This document shows positions 38,661 to 46,979 of a DNA stretch of 64,000 nt, piece after piece (the stretch's first letter is position 1; each line of letters begins with the position of its first letter). Position numbers and translations under genes: made by a program. Source of the stretch: CAVWDI01 sp963793095. GTDB taxonomy: Bacteria > Chloroflexota > Anaerolineae > Anaerolineales > UBA4823. Under the pieces are notes generated by a model that did not search any database, had not been told where the DNA came from, and was given only the letters and a program-made list of their open reading frames with translations. The DNA is taken from NCBI GenBank assembly GCA_963793095.1, contig CAWBYY010000011.1:558001-622000 (forward strand), in the 5' to 3' direction.

Positions 38661-40599
38661 TTATTTGCTGCTGCAATGCTCCTCCAATTTTTGCCATACA
38701 TCCAAAAGGCCTAACCGCAGTAAACCATCTCTGGTTTGCTGACCGGTCTCGTTTGCCCATCCATGTGCCTCATAGAATTCGTCAAGCATTTCGTTCCACT
38801 TGGACTCTTCCAACCGCTCGCCTTTGTATCGCCCCGATTTTATCGGCTCATCGATAAATATCTTCGGTGGCATATCGTCTGCGCGCGTAAAATCCCTGTG
38901 GATCGTATTGAAGGCTTTTTCAACATTCACAATCCGCTGTCCTATTAGAAACAGGTCATCAGTCGACATTGTTGAACCTGTAGCCTCTGAGATCATTGCA
39001 GCCAATTCCTTTGGACCTAAGAAGCTGTGGTCACCCCACCAGGTTGTATAGTAGCAGATACCCAGGGCATCGACAACTGCCTTGAAACACGAGTACCAGA
39101 AAGTCAGTTTTCCCTTTCCTTCGTATGCGGTTTGATCGCCTGCTGTAGGGATGCCATATAATTTCTCGCCTAATTCGCGTGAGATTGCCTGATACTCCGT
39201 AGTAGGAGATCCGTCCAGGTGCCTTCCACCTCTCAACGAGACAACATTACCAAACCCCCAGCCTTTTGCAGCGCGCAAGGCATCGACATTGTCCTGGCCC
39301 TTGCAGTGGATGGCATAGTATTCAGAACCTCTTCCAATATACTTCGATGCCTCCTGCACTCCACGCGCCAGCAGGGCACCAAAACCATCATTTTGCGAGA
39401 TCATCCTTAATAGCTCGAGGACACATCCGGCGTCCCCCCAGGCAAGCGGCATACCCCCGGTGTCTTCCGGTTTCAATATCCCCTTTTGATAACAATCGAT
39501 GGCCCAAGAAATCACGACTCCCGCCGCGTCGTTATCAAGTCCCAGCAGACTGAGTTGTTCGAATATCTTCAACAAAGCACGCGACGTCAGCAATGTCGCA
39601 TCGAGAACCGAATGCGAAGACTGTGTTCGCTTCAAATGCGTTCAATTTAAGACCTGCATAGGGGCCTTTCACAACCTCGTAGACGACAAAGCCGCATTGA
39701 ATCGGGCAATTATGGCAGGAAGGGAATCTCTCTTCCGACTTTCTTACACTGGTTTCTCCATCTAAGATTTTGGGAAAATCGATCATTGCCATTTGGTCGG
39801 GATCCCAGTGATCGTCCGCCACGTTCATAGTCGGAAGAGAACAGTTTTCGTTCATATCTCTTGAATATGTCCCGTGGGTTCCTTTCTGACCTACCAGTTT
39901 TGCAAAATCGGAGTTCTTCATCAGGGAGTAATATGAGCTTGCTAGCTCTTGAAACCTTTGGGGGTGGGCTATAGAAATTTGCTCGGCAGGCTGGGCCACA
40001 ATGGCTTTCAGATTCTTTGACCCCATGATCGCGCCCAATCCACCCGAGGCAGCTGCACGCGTCTTATCGATAATTACAATCGCAAAACGAACGAGGTTTT
40101 CGCCTGCTGGGCCGATTGTGAGAAATCTGAGGGCGTCATCGTCGAGCTCTTCACGTATCTTCACCTGGGTCTCCCAGGTTGTTTTACCCCAAAGATGCTC
40201 TGCATCTTTGAGTTCGACTTTTCCATTGTGGAGATAGAGATAGACGGGGCGCTCTGAACGACCAGAAACAACGAGGTTATCGAAGCCCGCCTGTTTCATG
40301 GCAGGCGCAAAATGACCCCCCGCATGAGCGTAATTAATTCCGCCCGTTAAAACGTTCTTTGAGCCAATCGAGGTGTAGCATGCGGCAGGGGCTGTGGTGC
40401 CCACAAGTGCGCCAGCGCCGAATACAAGCATATTCCCGGGGGACAGTGGATCAACCCCAGGTGCTAACTCGTTTAGCAAGATCCAGCTGTTGACGCCGCG
40501 TCCACCGAGAAACCTGTCAGCAAGGTTGGCCGATTCCTCGACACTCCACCTCCCTGATGTTAGGTCTACCCTGGCGACTTGCCCGGCATATGCGTTCAT
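38661..40599 (-). pseudogene. aor: Tungsten aldehyde:ferredoxin oxidoreductase, one frameshift
   Basis: Reconstructed length is about 645 residues. The N-terminal frame (40599) shows the AOR domain that binds the tungstopterin (GGRGVNSWILLNEL, then GPAGENLVRFA) and a 4Fe-4S motif C-x2-C-x3-C in CHNCPIQCG. One extra T in a TTT run near 39575 shifts the frame. The second frame has LGLDNDAAGVVISWA, a Cys near GDAGCVLEL completing the cluster, and the C-terminal helical domain. AORs oxidise aldehydes to acids with ferredoxin, or run in reverse, and are typical of anaerobes. It is the first minus-strand gene of the carbamoyltransferase run. The aldehyde might arise from the decarbamoylated carbon skeleton (inference). 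Confidence 0.87.
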
Positions 40600-41176
40600 T
40601 GCTCACCCATGATACTGGACGACCCGGAATTATCAATGCCAAATCGATTGATAGCAGCCAAAGATCGTGGGAAAGCACCGCTTGGTTCCTTCCTCGCTGG
40701 TGAGCTGGCTCTCCAATTCATGGCTGGTGGGGTTCGCTTGTACTCCAGTGCACCGAAAAACTTCTACCGATGCGACAATTTTCGGTGGCATAATTATAGA
40801 TAAACCCCTATTATTAGTTCAACTGCAGGATTTCCCAAATAAAAACGACGATTGTCATACACCTATCAATTACTATAGACAACTCCATTGTTTTCGAATT
40901 ATGAATATAATTGATGTAGAAAATGGGTGAATCTCCATGTATCAGGCACGCGGACTTCTCTTCATGACCCGGGTTGACGTGTTGAACTGCTTTGGAGGTC
41001 ATAAAGCATAATCTCACGACCAGATCTGTTCATATATACCAATTTGTTTGTTTTCTGAGAATTTTAAGAACGGCTGGAAATCTTAACTAAGACTGTCCAA
41101 AAAAAGTATCTATTCAACCCAATTGTTTCCGGTTAGTTGTCATACAATTGGGTCAAAACTCAAACAATATTTCTCG
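40600..41176. other. Divergent region, AOR / GntR regulator
   Basis: 577 bp between divergent genes. It contains the candidate operator (41117-41153). The 10-mer TTGTCATACA occurs twice in the same orientation (40852-40861 and 41137-41146), suggesting one regulator acting on both promoters. A weak open frame near 40630-40730 faintly resembles an HpcH/HpaI aldolase N-terminus, but this was not accepted. Confidence 0.45.
41117..41153 (+). promoter_or_regulatory. Inverted repeat, candidate operator of the GntR regulator
   Basis: Arms ACCCAATTGT (41117-41126) and ACAATTGGGT (41144-41153) are a perfect 10-bp inverted repeat with 17 bp between. It ends 23 bp before the regulator start codon, a position suited to autoregulation. 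Confidence 0.5.
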
Positions 41177-41920
41177 ATGCGGAACGATCTTACTTTACTC
41201 CAACGAATCTATACAGACTTAAACGAGATCATTCAAGGCGCTGAGAATGGCACTCAACTACCATCCGAGCCTAAGCTTGCATCAGAATTGGGAGTCTCTC
41301 GAACAATCTTGCGGGAGGCGCTTGCCCTACATGAGATGCATGGTTCGATTGTGAGACGCCATGGCGCGGGGACTTTCGTGATCCATACCAGGCCAAGGAT
41401 AGATAGCGGACTTGAAGTATTCGATACCGTTGAGGCGCTAGCTGCGAAGAGTGGCCTTGAAATGCGCTGCGCTATGTTAAAAATCCTCCCCCGGGCGGCG
41501 AGGCAAGATGAATGCACATCTTTAGGGCTGATGCCTGAAGCGAGAGTCTTACAGATCACCAGAGTGATGGAAGTGGATCAACGCCCTGTGGCATTTATGA
41601 TGGATGTTGTTCCAGAGGATCTGGTAGATACAGAACAACTTGATCGTAGTTTTGATGGATCAATCTTAAAGTATTTCCTAGCGAAAGAGAAAGGATTCGT
41701 GGCCACAGCGTACTCTGAGATAAAGCCAAAGCTTGCAGGACCACGGCTTGCGGAGTCGCTAAAAATCCAGGAGGGAGAAGTTCTGCTTTCCTTCAACTCG
41801 AAAGTATACAACTACAATGGGGAAATCGTGTACATATACCAAGATTTCTTCCTGCCAGAGTATTTCAATTTCCATGTTTTACGAAGAGTAGATCCATTCC
41901 CTCAACCTGCTGCGAAATAA
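41177..41920 (+). CDS. GntR-family transcriptional regulator, HutC subfamily
   Basis: About 247 residues. An N-terminal winged helix (LPSEPKLASELGVSRTILRE at about 35-55, then GAGTFV) is followed by a UTRA ligand-binding domain that senses a small metabolite. The ATG at 41177 is preferred; an upstream alternative start would cover the inverted repeat. It is the only plus-strand gene at this end and diverges from the AOR-carbamoyltransferase run, so it most likely controls that run in response to a pathway intermediate. Whether it represses or activates is not visible; most HutC-type proteins repress. Confidence 0.9.
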   Translation: MRNDLTLLQRIYTDLNEIIQGAENGTQLPSEPKLASELGVSRTILREALALHEMHGSIVRRHGAGTFVIHTRPRIDSGLEVFDTVEALAAKSGLEMRCAMLKILPRAARQDECTSLGLMPEARVLQITRVMEVDQRPVAFMMDVVPEDLVDTEQLDRSFDGSILKYFLAKEKGFVATAYSEIKPKLAGPRLAESLKIQEGEVLLSFNSKVYNYNGEIVYIYQDFFLPEYFNFHVLRRVDPFPQPAAK

Positions 41921-42091
41921 CAAGCTGACATCTGTATCGATTGTCGGCGACTTTTTTTTAATTCCCGTCCTTAATCCATCTCTGTGTTGTTGGGTATGCA
42001 GCATTGCATCCGATCTCGAAGCGGTCATTGGATTTATCCAGACCATATTGAGAGCATTTGATTGCATTGGTTTAAGGTGTAAAAACTTTTT

Positions 42092-42192
42092 GGGTATCAA
42101 TCTGTGATATTGATCTACAGAAACAACATGATATTCTCCCAGTTGACCGCCAGGTCGTAGATCCCCACCGCGACCAGCAGCGCTCCGGCGGC
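42092..42192. repeat. Right copy of the ccdA 3'-end direct repeat
   Basis: 101 bp covering the last codons of the intact ccdA gene and about 22 bp downstream. It matches 22350-22451 with two substitutions and a one-base indel, marking the right border of island 1. Confidence 0.9.
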
Positions 42193-42789
42193 GATGTTTA
42201 TTGCCCGCGAATACTGGCCGAAGAAGCGCGTCAGCCCGCGCTGGGATGCCCCGGACAAAAATGACAGCATAAAAAGCGGCAGACCGAAGCCGATCCCGAA
42301 CCACACGAAAACCCACAGCTTGCTCAAGAATTCTTCGGCGGTGAACGAAAGCGCAAAAATGCCCACCACCAGGGGCCCCGAGCAGGGCAGGGCGATCGGC
42401 CCGTACAGCAAACCGTAGACAAAGGCATTGATGTAGGGGTTGGTGAGCAGAGGCACCTGGACCTGGGGCAGTTTTTTGAACGGGTTGATGTCCGCCAGCA
42501 GCAGTACCCCGAGCAGGATGATCAAAAAATCGGCGATCGGGATGACCACTGTCAGCGCCCTGCCGATGGATATGGACAGGAAGGCGATGATCGCGCCCAG
42601 GATTAACATCATGGTCAGCACGCCCGCCAGCACAAAAAATCCCAGGTAGTAGCTGCTGCGCTGGTTGTCCAGTAAACCCTGGCTCCCGCTCAGGTAGGCC
42701 AGAAAGCCGGGGTAGAGCGGGATCACGCAGGGGCTGACCGAGGCGACCAGCCCAAGGGTCAGCGAAGTTAGAATTACTTCAGGTGTCAT
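42115..42789 (-). CDS. ccdA: Cytochrome c biogenesis / thiol-disulfide transporter CcdA
   Basis: A 224-residue membrane protein with about six helices that carries reducing equivalents from cytoplasmic thioredoxin to extracytoplasmic thiol proteins. The redox-active cysteines are in SPCVIPL (Cys21) and LPCSGPL (Cys136), the standard CcdA positions. It lies 112 nt downstream of a redoxin lipoprotein that is the probable electron acceptor. Cytochrome maturation (two cytochromes c are encoded at the left end of the window) or reduction of oxidised surface proteins are both possible. Its 3' end is duplicated 19.7 kb away. Confidence 0.93.
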   Translation of the reverse strand: MTPEVILTSLTLGLVASVSPCVIPLYPGFLAYLSGSQGLLDNQRSSYYLGFFVLAGVLTMMLILGAIIAFLSISIGRALTVVIPIADFLIILLGVLLLADINPFKKLPQVQVPLLTNPYINAFVYGLLYGPIALPCSGPLVVGIFALSFTAEEFLSKLWVFVWFGIGFGLPLFMLSFLSGASQRGLTRFFGQYSRAINIAAGALLVAVGIYDLAVNWENIMLFL

Positions 42790-42901
42790 GCTGTTTTATA
42801 CCAATCCCGCCAGTTTGTGTAAAGACTTTTCACAGCATTCCATAAGGGATTGCTTCCCATCGGTGCCCCAGAGAGCCCTGGCGATTTGCTGTAACGAGGG
42901 T

Positions 42902-43657
42902 CTACATACCCTCGTTAAGAAATGGCTCCAGGGCAGCCCCCAGTTCAGCGGCGCTCTTCACCCCAAAGGGAAGCGGGTGGATCGTCCCGCTCCGGTCAAT
43001 GATATACATCGGGGCGGAGGGCGGATTTAAAAACTGGGTCCCCAAAAGGGCGTCGACCTCACGCAGGGCTTCGGGCGGGGCTACCGCGTATAACCAGTCG
43101 AAGCCGTTGTTCGCAAGGTAACCCGCCAGGTCAGCCGCGTTTTCATTCGGGTCAATATCCAGTCCCAGGCTGATGAAATCATCCCTCTCACCCAAGGCTT
43201 CGTGCAGCAGCCTGACCTCATTCTGCTGGCGCAGGCAGGTTGAGCACCACATCGCCATATTCTCGACCAGGATGACCTTGCCCAGGTTGTCCTTTATGGT
43301 GAACTGTTCTCCGGTCGTTGGGTGTGACAAGACAGTATTAAAATAAGCCGGCAGTTCCACCGCTGGCTCAGCCTCCATACCGGAGCTGTCACTCCCCGGT
43401 ATTTCTGCGCTTGCGGGGGCGGCCCCCTGGCCTTCCTGGGCGTTCATCGTATCGCCAGAGCCTTCATGCTCCTGCATGGTACCCTGATCCTGCATCTCTT
43501 CCGTCACAGCCCCCTCCATCTCCGGAGAGGCTTCCGACTGGGCTTCGGCAGGGGCGCTTTCAGCCGCCATTTCCGCGCTTTGCGGGGCGCCACCACAGGC
43601 GGCCAGGATTAACCCGCCCAGCAAAATAATCCCAATAATCATTTTCGTTTTTTCCAT
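42902..43657 (-). CDS. Thioredoxin-like redoxin lipoprotein
   Basis: A 251-residue surface protein. The lipobox LAAC (Cys21) is followed by an acidic/Met/Ser-rich linker of about 80 residues, then a thioredoxin-fold domain with the active site WCSTC (Cys138 and Cys141) of the TlpA/ResA class. The adjacent ccdA would keep it reduced. The divergent two-component system and downstream msrP point to oxidative repair outside the membrane. The promoter contains TGTAAGCTTT and GGTAAT spaced 11 bp, shared with the msrP promoter, so both are probably controlled together. Confidence 0.88.
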   Translation of the reverse strand: MEKTKMIIGIILLGGLILAACGGAPQSAEMAAESAPAEAQSEASPEMEGAVTEEMQDQGTMQEHEGSGDTMNAQEGQGAAPASAEIPGSDSSGMEAEPAVELPAYFNTVLSHPTTGEQFTIKDNLGKVILVENMAMWCSTCLRQQNEVRLLHEALGERDDFISLGLDIDPNENAADLAGYLANNGFDWLYAVAPPEALREVDALLGTQFLNPPSAPMYIIDRSGTIHPLPFGVKSAAELGAALEPFLNEGM

Positions 43658-43771
43658 TTATTACCTCCTGACAGGTTATTGACGTTTAATCAAAGAAAAT
43701 CTTACTTCCAAGTACCTGAAATAAATGCCGTGTCAGTTTCCCAGGATTTCCTTACGGGCAGTTTATGTAAA

Positions 43772-43789
43772 GCTTACAATTTTATTACC
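43772..43789 (-). promoter_or_regulatory. GTAA-N7-GTAA direct repeat before the redoxin gene
   Basis: On the minus strand GGTAAT (43789-43784) and TGTAAGC (43778-43772) are spaced 11 bp. TGTAAGCTTT followed closely by TAAACT is also found in the msrP promoter. Likely binding site of the adjacent OmpR-type regulator. Confidence 0.55.
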
Positions 43790-43804
43790 TGCCGGACACG
43801 GCCC

Positions 43805-43822
43805 TGTAATCCTTTTGTAATC
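43805..43822 (+). promoter_or_regulatory. TGTAATC direct repeat before the response regulator
   Basis: TGTAATC at 43805-43811 and 43816-43822, an 11-bp period, about 35 bp upstream of the regulator start. Fits autoregulation by an OmpR-family protein. Confidence 0.55.
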
Positions 43823-43854
43823 TGGTTCAACCCCCAAAAAGGGTAAAGATTGGT

Positions 43855-44556
43855 ATGATAACCGCGATGAACGGGAACCTGATTTACGTTGTTGAGGATG
43901 AACCTTCCATCGCCGAGGTCGTTTCGCTGTACCTGCGGCGGGCCGGGTTTAATGTATCGGTGGCGCAGGACGGGGAGCGCGCCCTGGAAATGCTTGCTGC
44001 CAAGCTCCCGGATTTGATCGTCCTGGACTTAATGCTTCCGAACATCGATGGGCTGGAGATCACCCGCTGGCTGCGCGACCGCAGCGATGTGCCAATCATC
44101 ATGCTGACCGCCCGGCGGGAGGAAGCCGACCGCATCGCTGGCCTTGAGATGGGGGCGGATGATTATGTCGTCAAACCGTTCAGCCCCCAGGAACTGGTCA
44201 GCCGGGTGCGGGCGGTCCTGCGCCGCTCGCGGCCCGGGCCAGACAGCCAGGACAGCCAGGACCTGGTTTTTCAAAATTTAAAGATCAACCCACTGACCCG
44301 GATCGTATCCCTGGACGGGTTAGAACTCTCCCTGACCGCCAGGGAGTTTGATTTATTATGGCTGCTGGCAAGCCACCCGAGGCAGGTCTACACCCGGGTC
44401 CAGCTGCTTGACCGCGTCTGGGGCCATTCGGAATACATCGATCCCAGCACAGTAACCGTGCATATCCGCCGGCTGCGCGAAAAGATTGAAGCCGACCCCT
44501 CCAAACCCGCCCGCATCCAGACAGTCTGGGGCGTTGGATATAAATTTGAGTCCTGA
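43855..44556 (+). CDS. OmpR-family response regulator of the MsrPQ locus
   Basis: A 233-residue regulator: receiver domain with acidic residues E14-D15, phospho-acceptor Asp58 and Lys in VVKPFSP near residue 108, then a winged-helix DNA-binding domain ending in VWGVGYKFE. A second possible start is Met5 (43867). The kinase gene follows 34 nt later. Its location between the redoxin-ccdA unit and msrP, with the same spaced repeats in all three promoters, suggests it coordinates extracytoplasmic oxidative repair in the manner of HprR, the E. coli regulator of msrPQ. That is an analogy, not a demonstrated orthology. Confidence 0.93.
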   Translation: MITAMNGNLIYVVEDEPSIAEVVSLYLRRAGFNVSVAQDGERALEMLAAKLPDLIVLDLMLPNIDGLEITRWLRDRSDVPIIMLTARREEADRIAGLEMGADDYVVKPFSPQELVSRVRAVLRRSRPGPDSQDSQDLVFQNLKINPLTRIVSLDGLELSLTAREFDLLWLLASHPRQVYTRVQLLDRVWGHSEYIDPSTVTVHIRRLREKIEADPSKPARIQTVWGVGYKFES

Positions 44557-44590
44557 AACCGGATCGATCTGTTTTCCCTGAAGAAAAATT

Positions 44591-45847
44591 ATGAACCAGA
44601 CCATCAATTCACACCGTTTTCCGCTGCCAGCCCGGCTTGTCATCGGCATCCTGGGGATACTGGCGCTCTCGCTGGTGGCGTTCTATCTCATTATGAACCC
44701 GCCCATGACCGAGATGGGTTTGATGGCGGTATTCCTGACCATTACAGCGGTAGTCTCCGGTCTGGCAAGTTACGGCGCCTACCGCCTGGGCTGGCTGGAC
44801 CGCTCGCCTACCATCCTGGTGACCCTGCTGGGTGTTTATGTGCTCTCCAGCGTGTTGACCTTTATCAATATCTGGTTGACCGCCAGGCTGATGTTCGCCA
44901 GTTACCATGATCTGCTGCTTGCAACCATCCTGCTTGTCTATGCCGGCGGCATCGCGATTGTGATTGGCTACTTTTTCGCCAGCGCGCTTACCGAAAGGCT
45001 TCACCGGGTGGAGACTGCCGCCGAGGCGATCAGCGAGGGCGAACTGGAGACCCGCCTGCCGGTCCGCGGCCGGGATGAAATCGCCCAGCTGGCCGGGTCC
45101 TTTAACCAGATGGCCGAGAAACTGGAAGCGGCAGACCGCCAGCGCCGCCAGGTGGAACAACTGCGGCGCGATCTGATCGCCTGGATAAGCCACGACCTGC
45201 AGACCCCGCTCGCCTCCATCCGGGCGGTCATCGAAGCCCTGGCGGATGGGGTGGTAGAAGACCCTGAGACCGCCCAGCGCTACCTGCGGGCCGCCAAACG
45301 GGATACCGAATCGCTTTCGACCCTGATAGATGACCTGTTCCAGATGGCCCAGCTCGACGCCGGAGGTCTCCAGCTTGACCTGGCAGACAACTCGCTTTCG
45401 GACCTGATTTCCGATACGCTGGAAAGCTTTTCGGAAGCCGCCCGGAACAAAGGGATAGACCTGAGCGGGAGCGTCTCGCCGGATGTGGACCCGGTCTGGA
45501 TGGACGCCCAGCGGATTGGCAGGGTGCTGAACAACCTGGTCTCAAACGCCCTCCGGTTCACGCCCACGGAAGGGAAAGTATGGGTGCAGGCTGGATTATC
45601 CGGCCGGGATGTCCTGGTCGAGGTCAGCGACAACGGCGAAGGGATCCCCGCCCAGGACCTTCCCCTGATCTTTGAGCGGTTTTACAGGGGCGAAAAATCG
45701 CGCAGCCGGATCACCGGCGGCGCCGGGCTCGGCCTGGCGATTGCGCGCGGGATTGTCCAGGCCCACGGCGGGGAGATCCATGTGGAAAGCGAACCCGGTC
45801 AAGGGACAAAATTCTCCTTCACACTGCCAAAGAGCAGGTCCGGCTGA
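44591..45847 (+). CDS. Two-component sensor histidine kinase
   Basis: A 418-residue membrane kinase. About four hydrophobic segments lie within residues 14-140, unlike the simple two-helix sensor of the first kinase in the window. HAMP follows (about 140-190), then HisKA with His201 in WISHDLQTP, and the ATPase domain with N box (NNLVSNALRFT), G1 (DNGEGIP) and G2 (GGAGLGL). A multi-helix input with little extracytoplasmic sequence suggests sensing within or near the membrane. It is paired with the preceding regulator, and its downstream neighbours msrP/msrQ suggest reactive oxygen or chlorine species as signal. Confidence 0.92.
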   Translation: MNQTINSHRFPLPARLVIGILGILALSLVAFYLIMNPPMTEMGLMAVFLTITAVVSGLASYGAYRLGWLDRSPTILVTLLGVYVLSSVLTFINIWLTARLMFASYHDLLLATILLVYAGGIAIVIGYFFASALTERLHRVETAAEAISEGELETRLPVRGRDEIAQLAGSFNQMAEKLEAADRQRRQVEQLRRDLIAWISHDLQTPLASIRAVIEALADGVVEDPETAQRYLRAAKRDTESLSTLIDDLFQMAQLDAGGLQLDLADNSLSDLISDTLESFSEAARNKGIDLSGSVSPDVDPVWMDAQRIGRVLNNLVSNALRFTPTEGKVWVQAGLSGRDVLVEVSDNGEGIPAQDLPLIFERFYRGEKSRSRITGGAGLGLAIARGIVQAHGGEIHVESEPGQGTKFSFTLPKSRSG

Positions 45848-45875
45848 GGCTAATATAATAATTTTCTTATCCGGA

Positions 45876-45906
45876 TGTAATATATATGTAAGCTTTCAGC
45901 TATAAA
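45876..45906 (+). promoter_or_regulatory. Probable msrP promoter with TGTAA direct repeat
   Basis: TGTAA at 45876-45880 and 45887-45891 (11-bp period) is followed at about 10 bp by TATAAA (45901-45906) as a -10 box. The repeat would replace the -35 element, as in PhoB-type activated promoters. TGTAAGCTTT here is identical to the redoxin promoter. Confidence 0.55.
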
Positions 45907-45967
45907 CTAGGTCTAAATCTAAAATTTCAACCCGTACCGGTATAAATCATTTAAAGGTAAAAATACG

Positions 45968-46960
45968 ATGGCGAATCTTAAAAATTACAGATCGGTCCCG
46001 GTCAGACCATCCGAGATCACCCCGGAGCATCTCTACCTGAACCGGCGCAGTTTTTTAAAGGCGATCGGGATTACCGGCGCCGGTGCCCTGCTGGCAGCCT
46101 GCGCAGTGAAACCCGAAAATACGCCGGGGACCGCGCTGGTCGATAACCCGGCGCCAAGCCCCATCAGCACCATTGAGCCGGTCAGCAGCGCGGCCGTTGA
46201 TGAACTCGGCGACCCGCTGAACAGCTTTGAAGAGATCACCAACTTCAACAATTACTACGAATTTACAACCGACAAGACCCGGGTGGCAGGACTGGCGCAG
46301 GACTTCGTCAGCTCGCCCTGGGATGTAAAAGTCCACGGTCTGGTAGAAAAGCCGAAGACATTTGGGATGGAGGAACTGTTAAAGTTCGAGCAGGAGGAAC
46401 GCATCTACCGCATGCGCTGCGTGGAAGGCTGGTCGATGGTAATTCCCTGGCTGGGCTTCCCAATTTCCAGGCTGCTCAAAGAAGTCCAGCCGCTTTCGTC
46501 GGCGAAATACCTGCGCTTTGAAACCCTTGTGGATCACGACCAGATGCCCGGCACAAACAGCCCCCTGTATCCGTGGCCCTACCAGGAAGGCTTGCGGATG
46601 GACGAGGCCATGCACGACCTGGCGATCCTGGCAACCGGTTTGTACGGGCAAACCATGCCGAACCAGAACGGTGCCCCGGTCCGGCTGGTAGTGCCCTGGA
46701 AATACGGGTTCAAAAGTATCAAATCCATCATTGAGATTGAGCTTGTCCCCGAAGAGCCGGACACCCTCTGGTCGACGATCGCACCGAACGAGTACGGCTT
46801 TTACGCAAACGTCAACCCGGAGGTGTCCCACCCGCGCTGGTCGCAGGCCAGCGAGCGCCGGATCGGCGAAAGAGAGCGCCGTCCGACCCTGATGTTCAAC
46901 GGTTATGCTGAAGAGGTTGCCCAGCTTTACGAGGGCATGGACCTGAGCGTCTACTATTAA
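45968..46960 (+). CDS. msrP: Protein-methionine-sulfoxide reductase catalytic subunit MsrP
   Basis: A 330-residue molybdopterin enzyme that reduces methionine sulfoxide in exported proteins. A twin-arginine signal (Arg26-Arg27, RRSFLK) is combined with a lipobox-like LAAC (Cys45), so it may be a Tat-exported lipoprotein. The molybdenum ligand is Cys151 in YRMRCVEGW, and the sulfite-oxidase-fold motifs GLVEKPKTF and PYQEGLR are present. It is followed at 19 nt by msrQ, the haem membrane subunit, which is the standard order. The TGTAA repeats in its promoter link it to the two-component system just upstream. Confidence 0.95.
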   Translation: MANLKNYRSVPVRPSEITPEHLYLNRRSFLKAIGITGAGALLAACAVKPENTPGTALVDNPAPSPISTIEPVSSAAVDELGDPLNSFEEITNFNNYYEFTTDKTRVAGLAQDFVSSPWDVKVHGLVEKPKTFGMEELLKFEQEERIYRMRCVEGWSMVIPWLGFPISRLLKEVQPLSSAKYLRFETLVDHDQMPGTNSPLYPWPYQEGLRMDEAMHDLAILATGLYGQTMPNQNGAPVRLVVPWKYGFKSIKSIIEIELVPEEPDTLWSTIAPNEYGFYANVNPEVSHPRWSQASERRIGERERRPTLMFNGYAEEVAQLYEGMDLSVYY

Positions 46961-46979
46961 GCCAAAGGCTGAGCCCCTC

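Larger units (their letters stand above)
22350..42192. other. Island 1: ureide/hydantoin catabolism segment between direct repeats
   Basis: About 19.6 kb lies between two near-identical copies of the ccdA 3' end. Nearly all genes inside belong to one nitrogen-heterocycle theme (amidase, racemase, BMP-type importer, YgeY, hydantoinase, carbamate kinase, two carbamoyltransferases, AOR, GntR regulator). Integration at the 3' end of a gene with duplication of that end is the classic footprint of site-specific integration, but no integrase or relaxase is visible, so mechanism and mobility are unproven. Six frameshifts and two truncated genes suggest decay. Confidence 0.65.

Noticed and set aside
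40579..40803. HpcH/HpaI aldolase N-terminal remnant
   Set aside because: About 20 residues look similar (NRLIAAKDRGKAPLGSFL) but nothing downstream supports the family.
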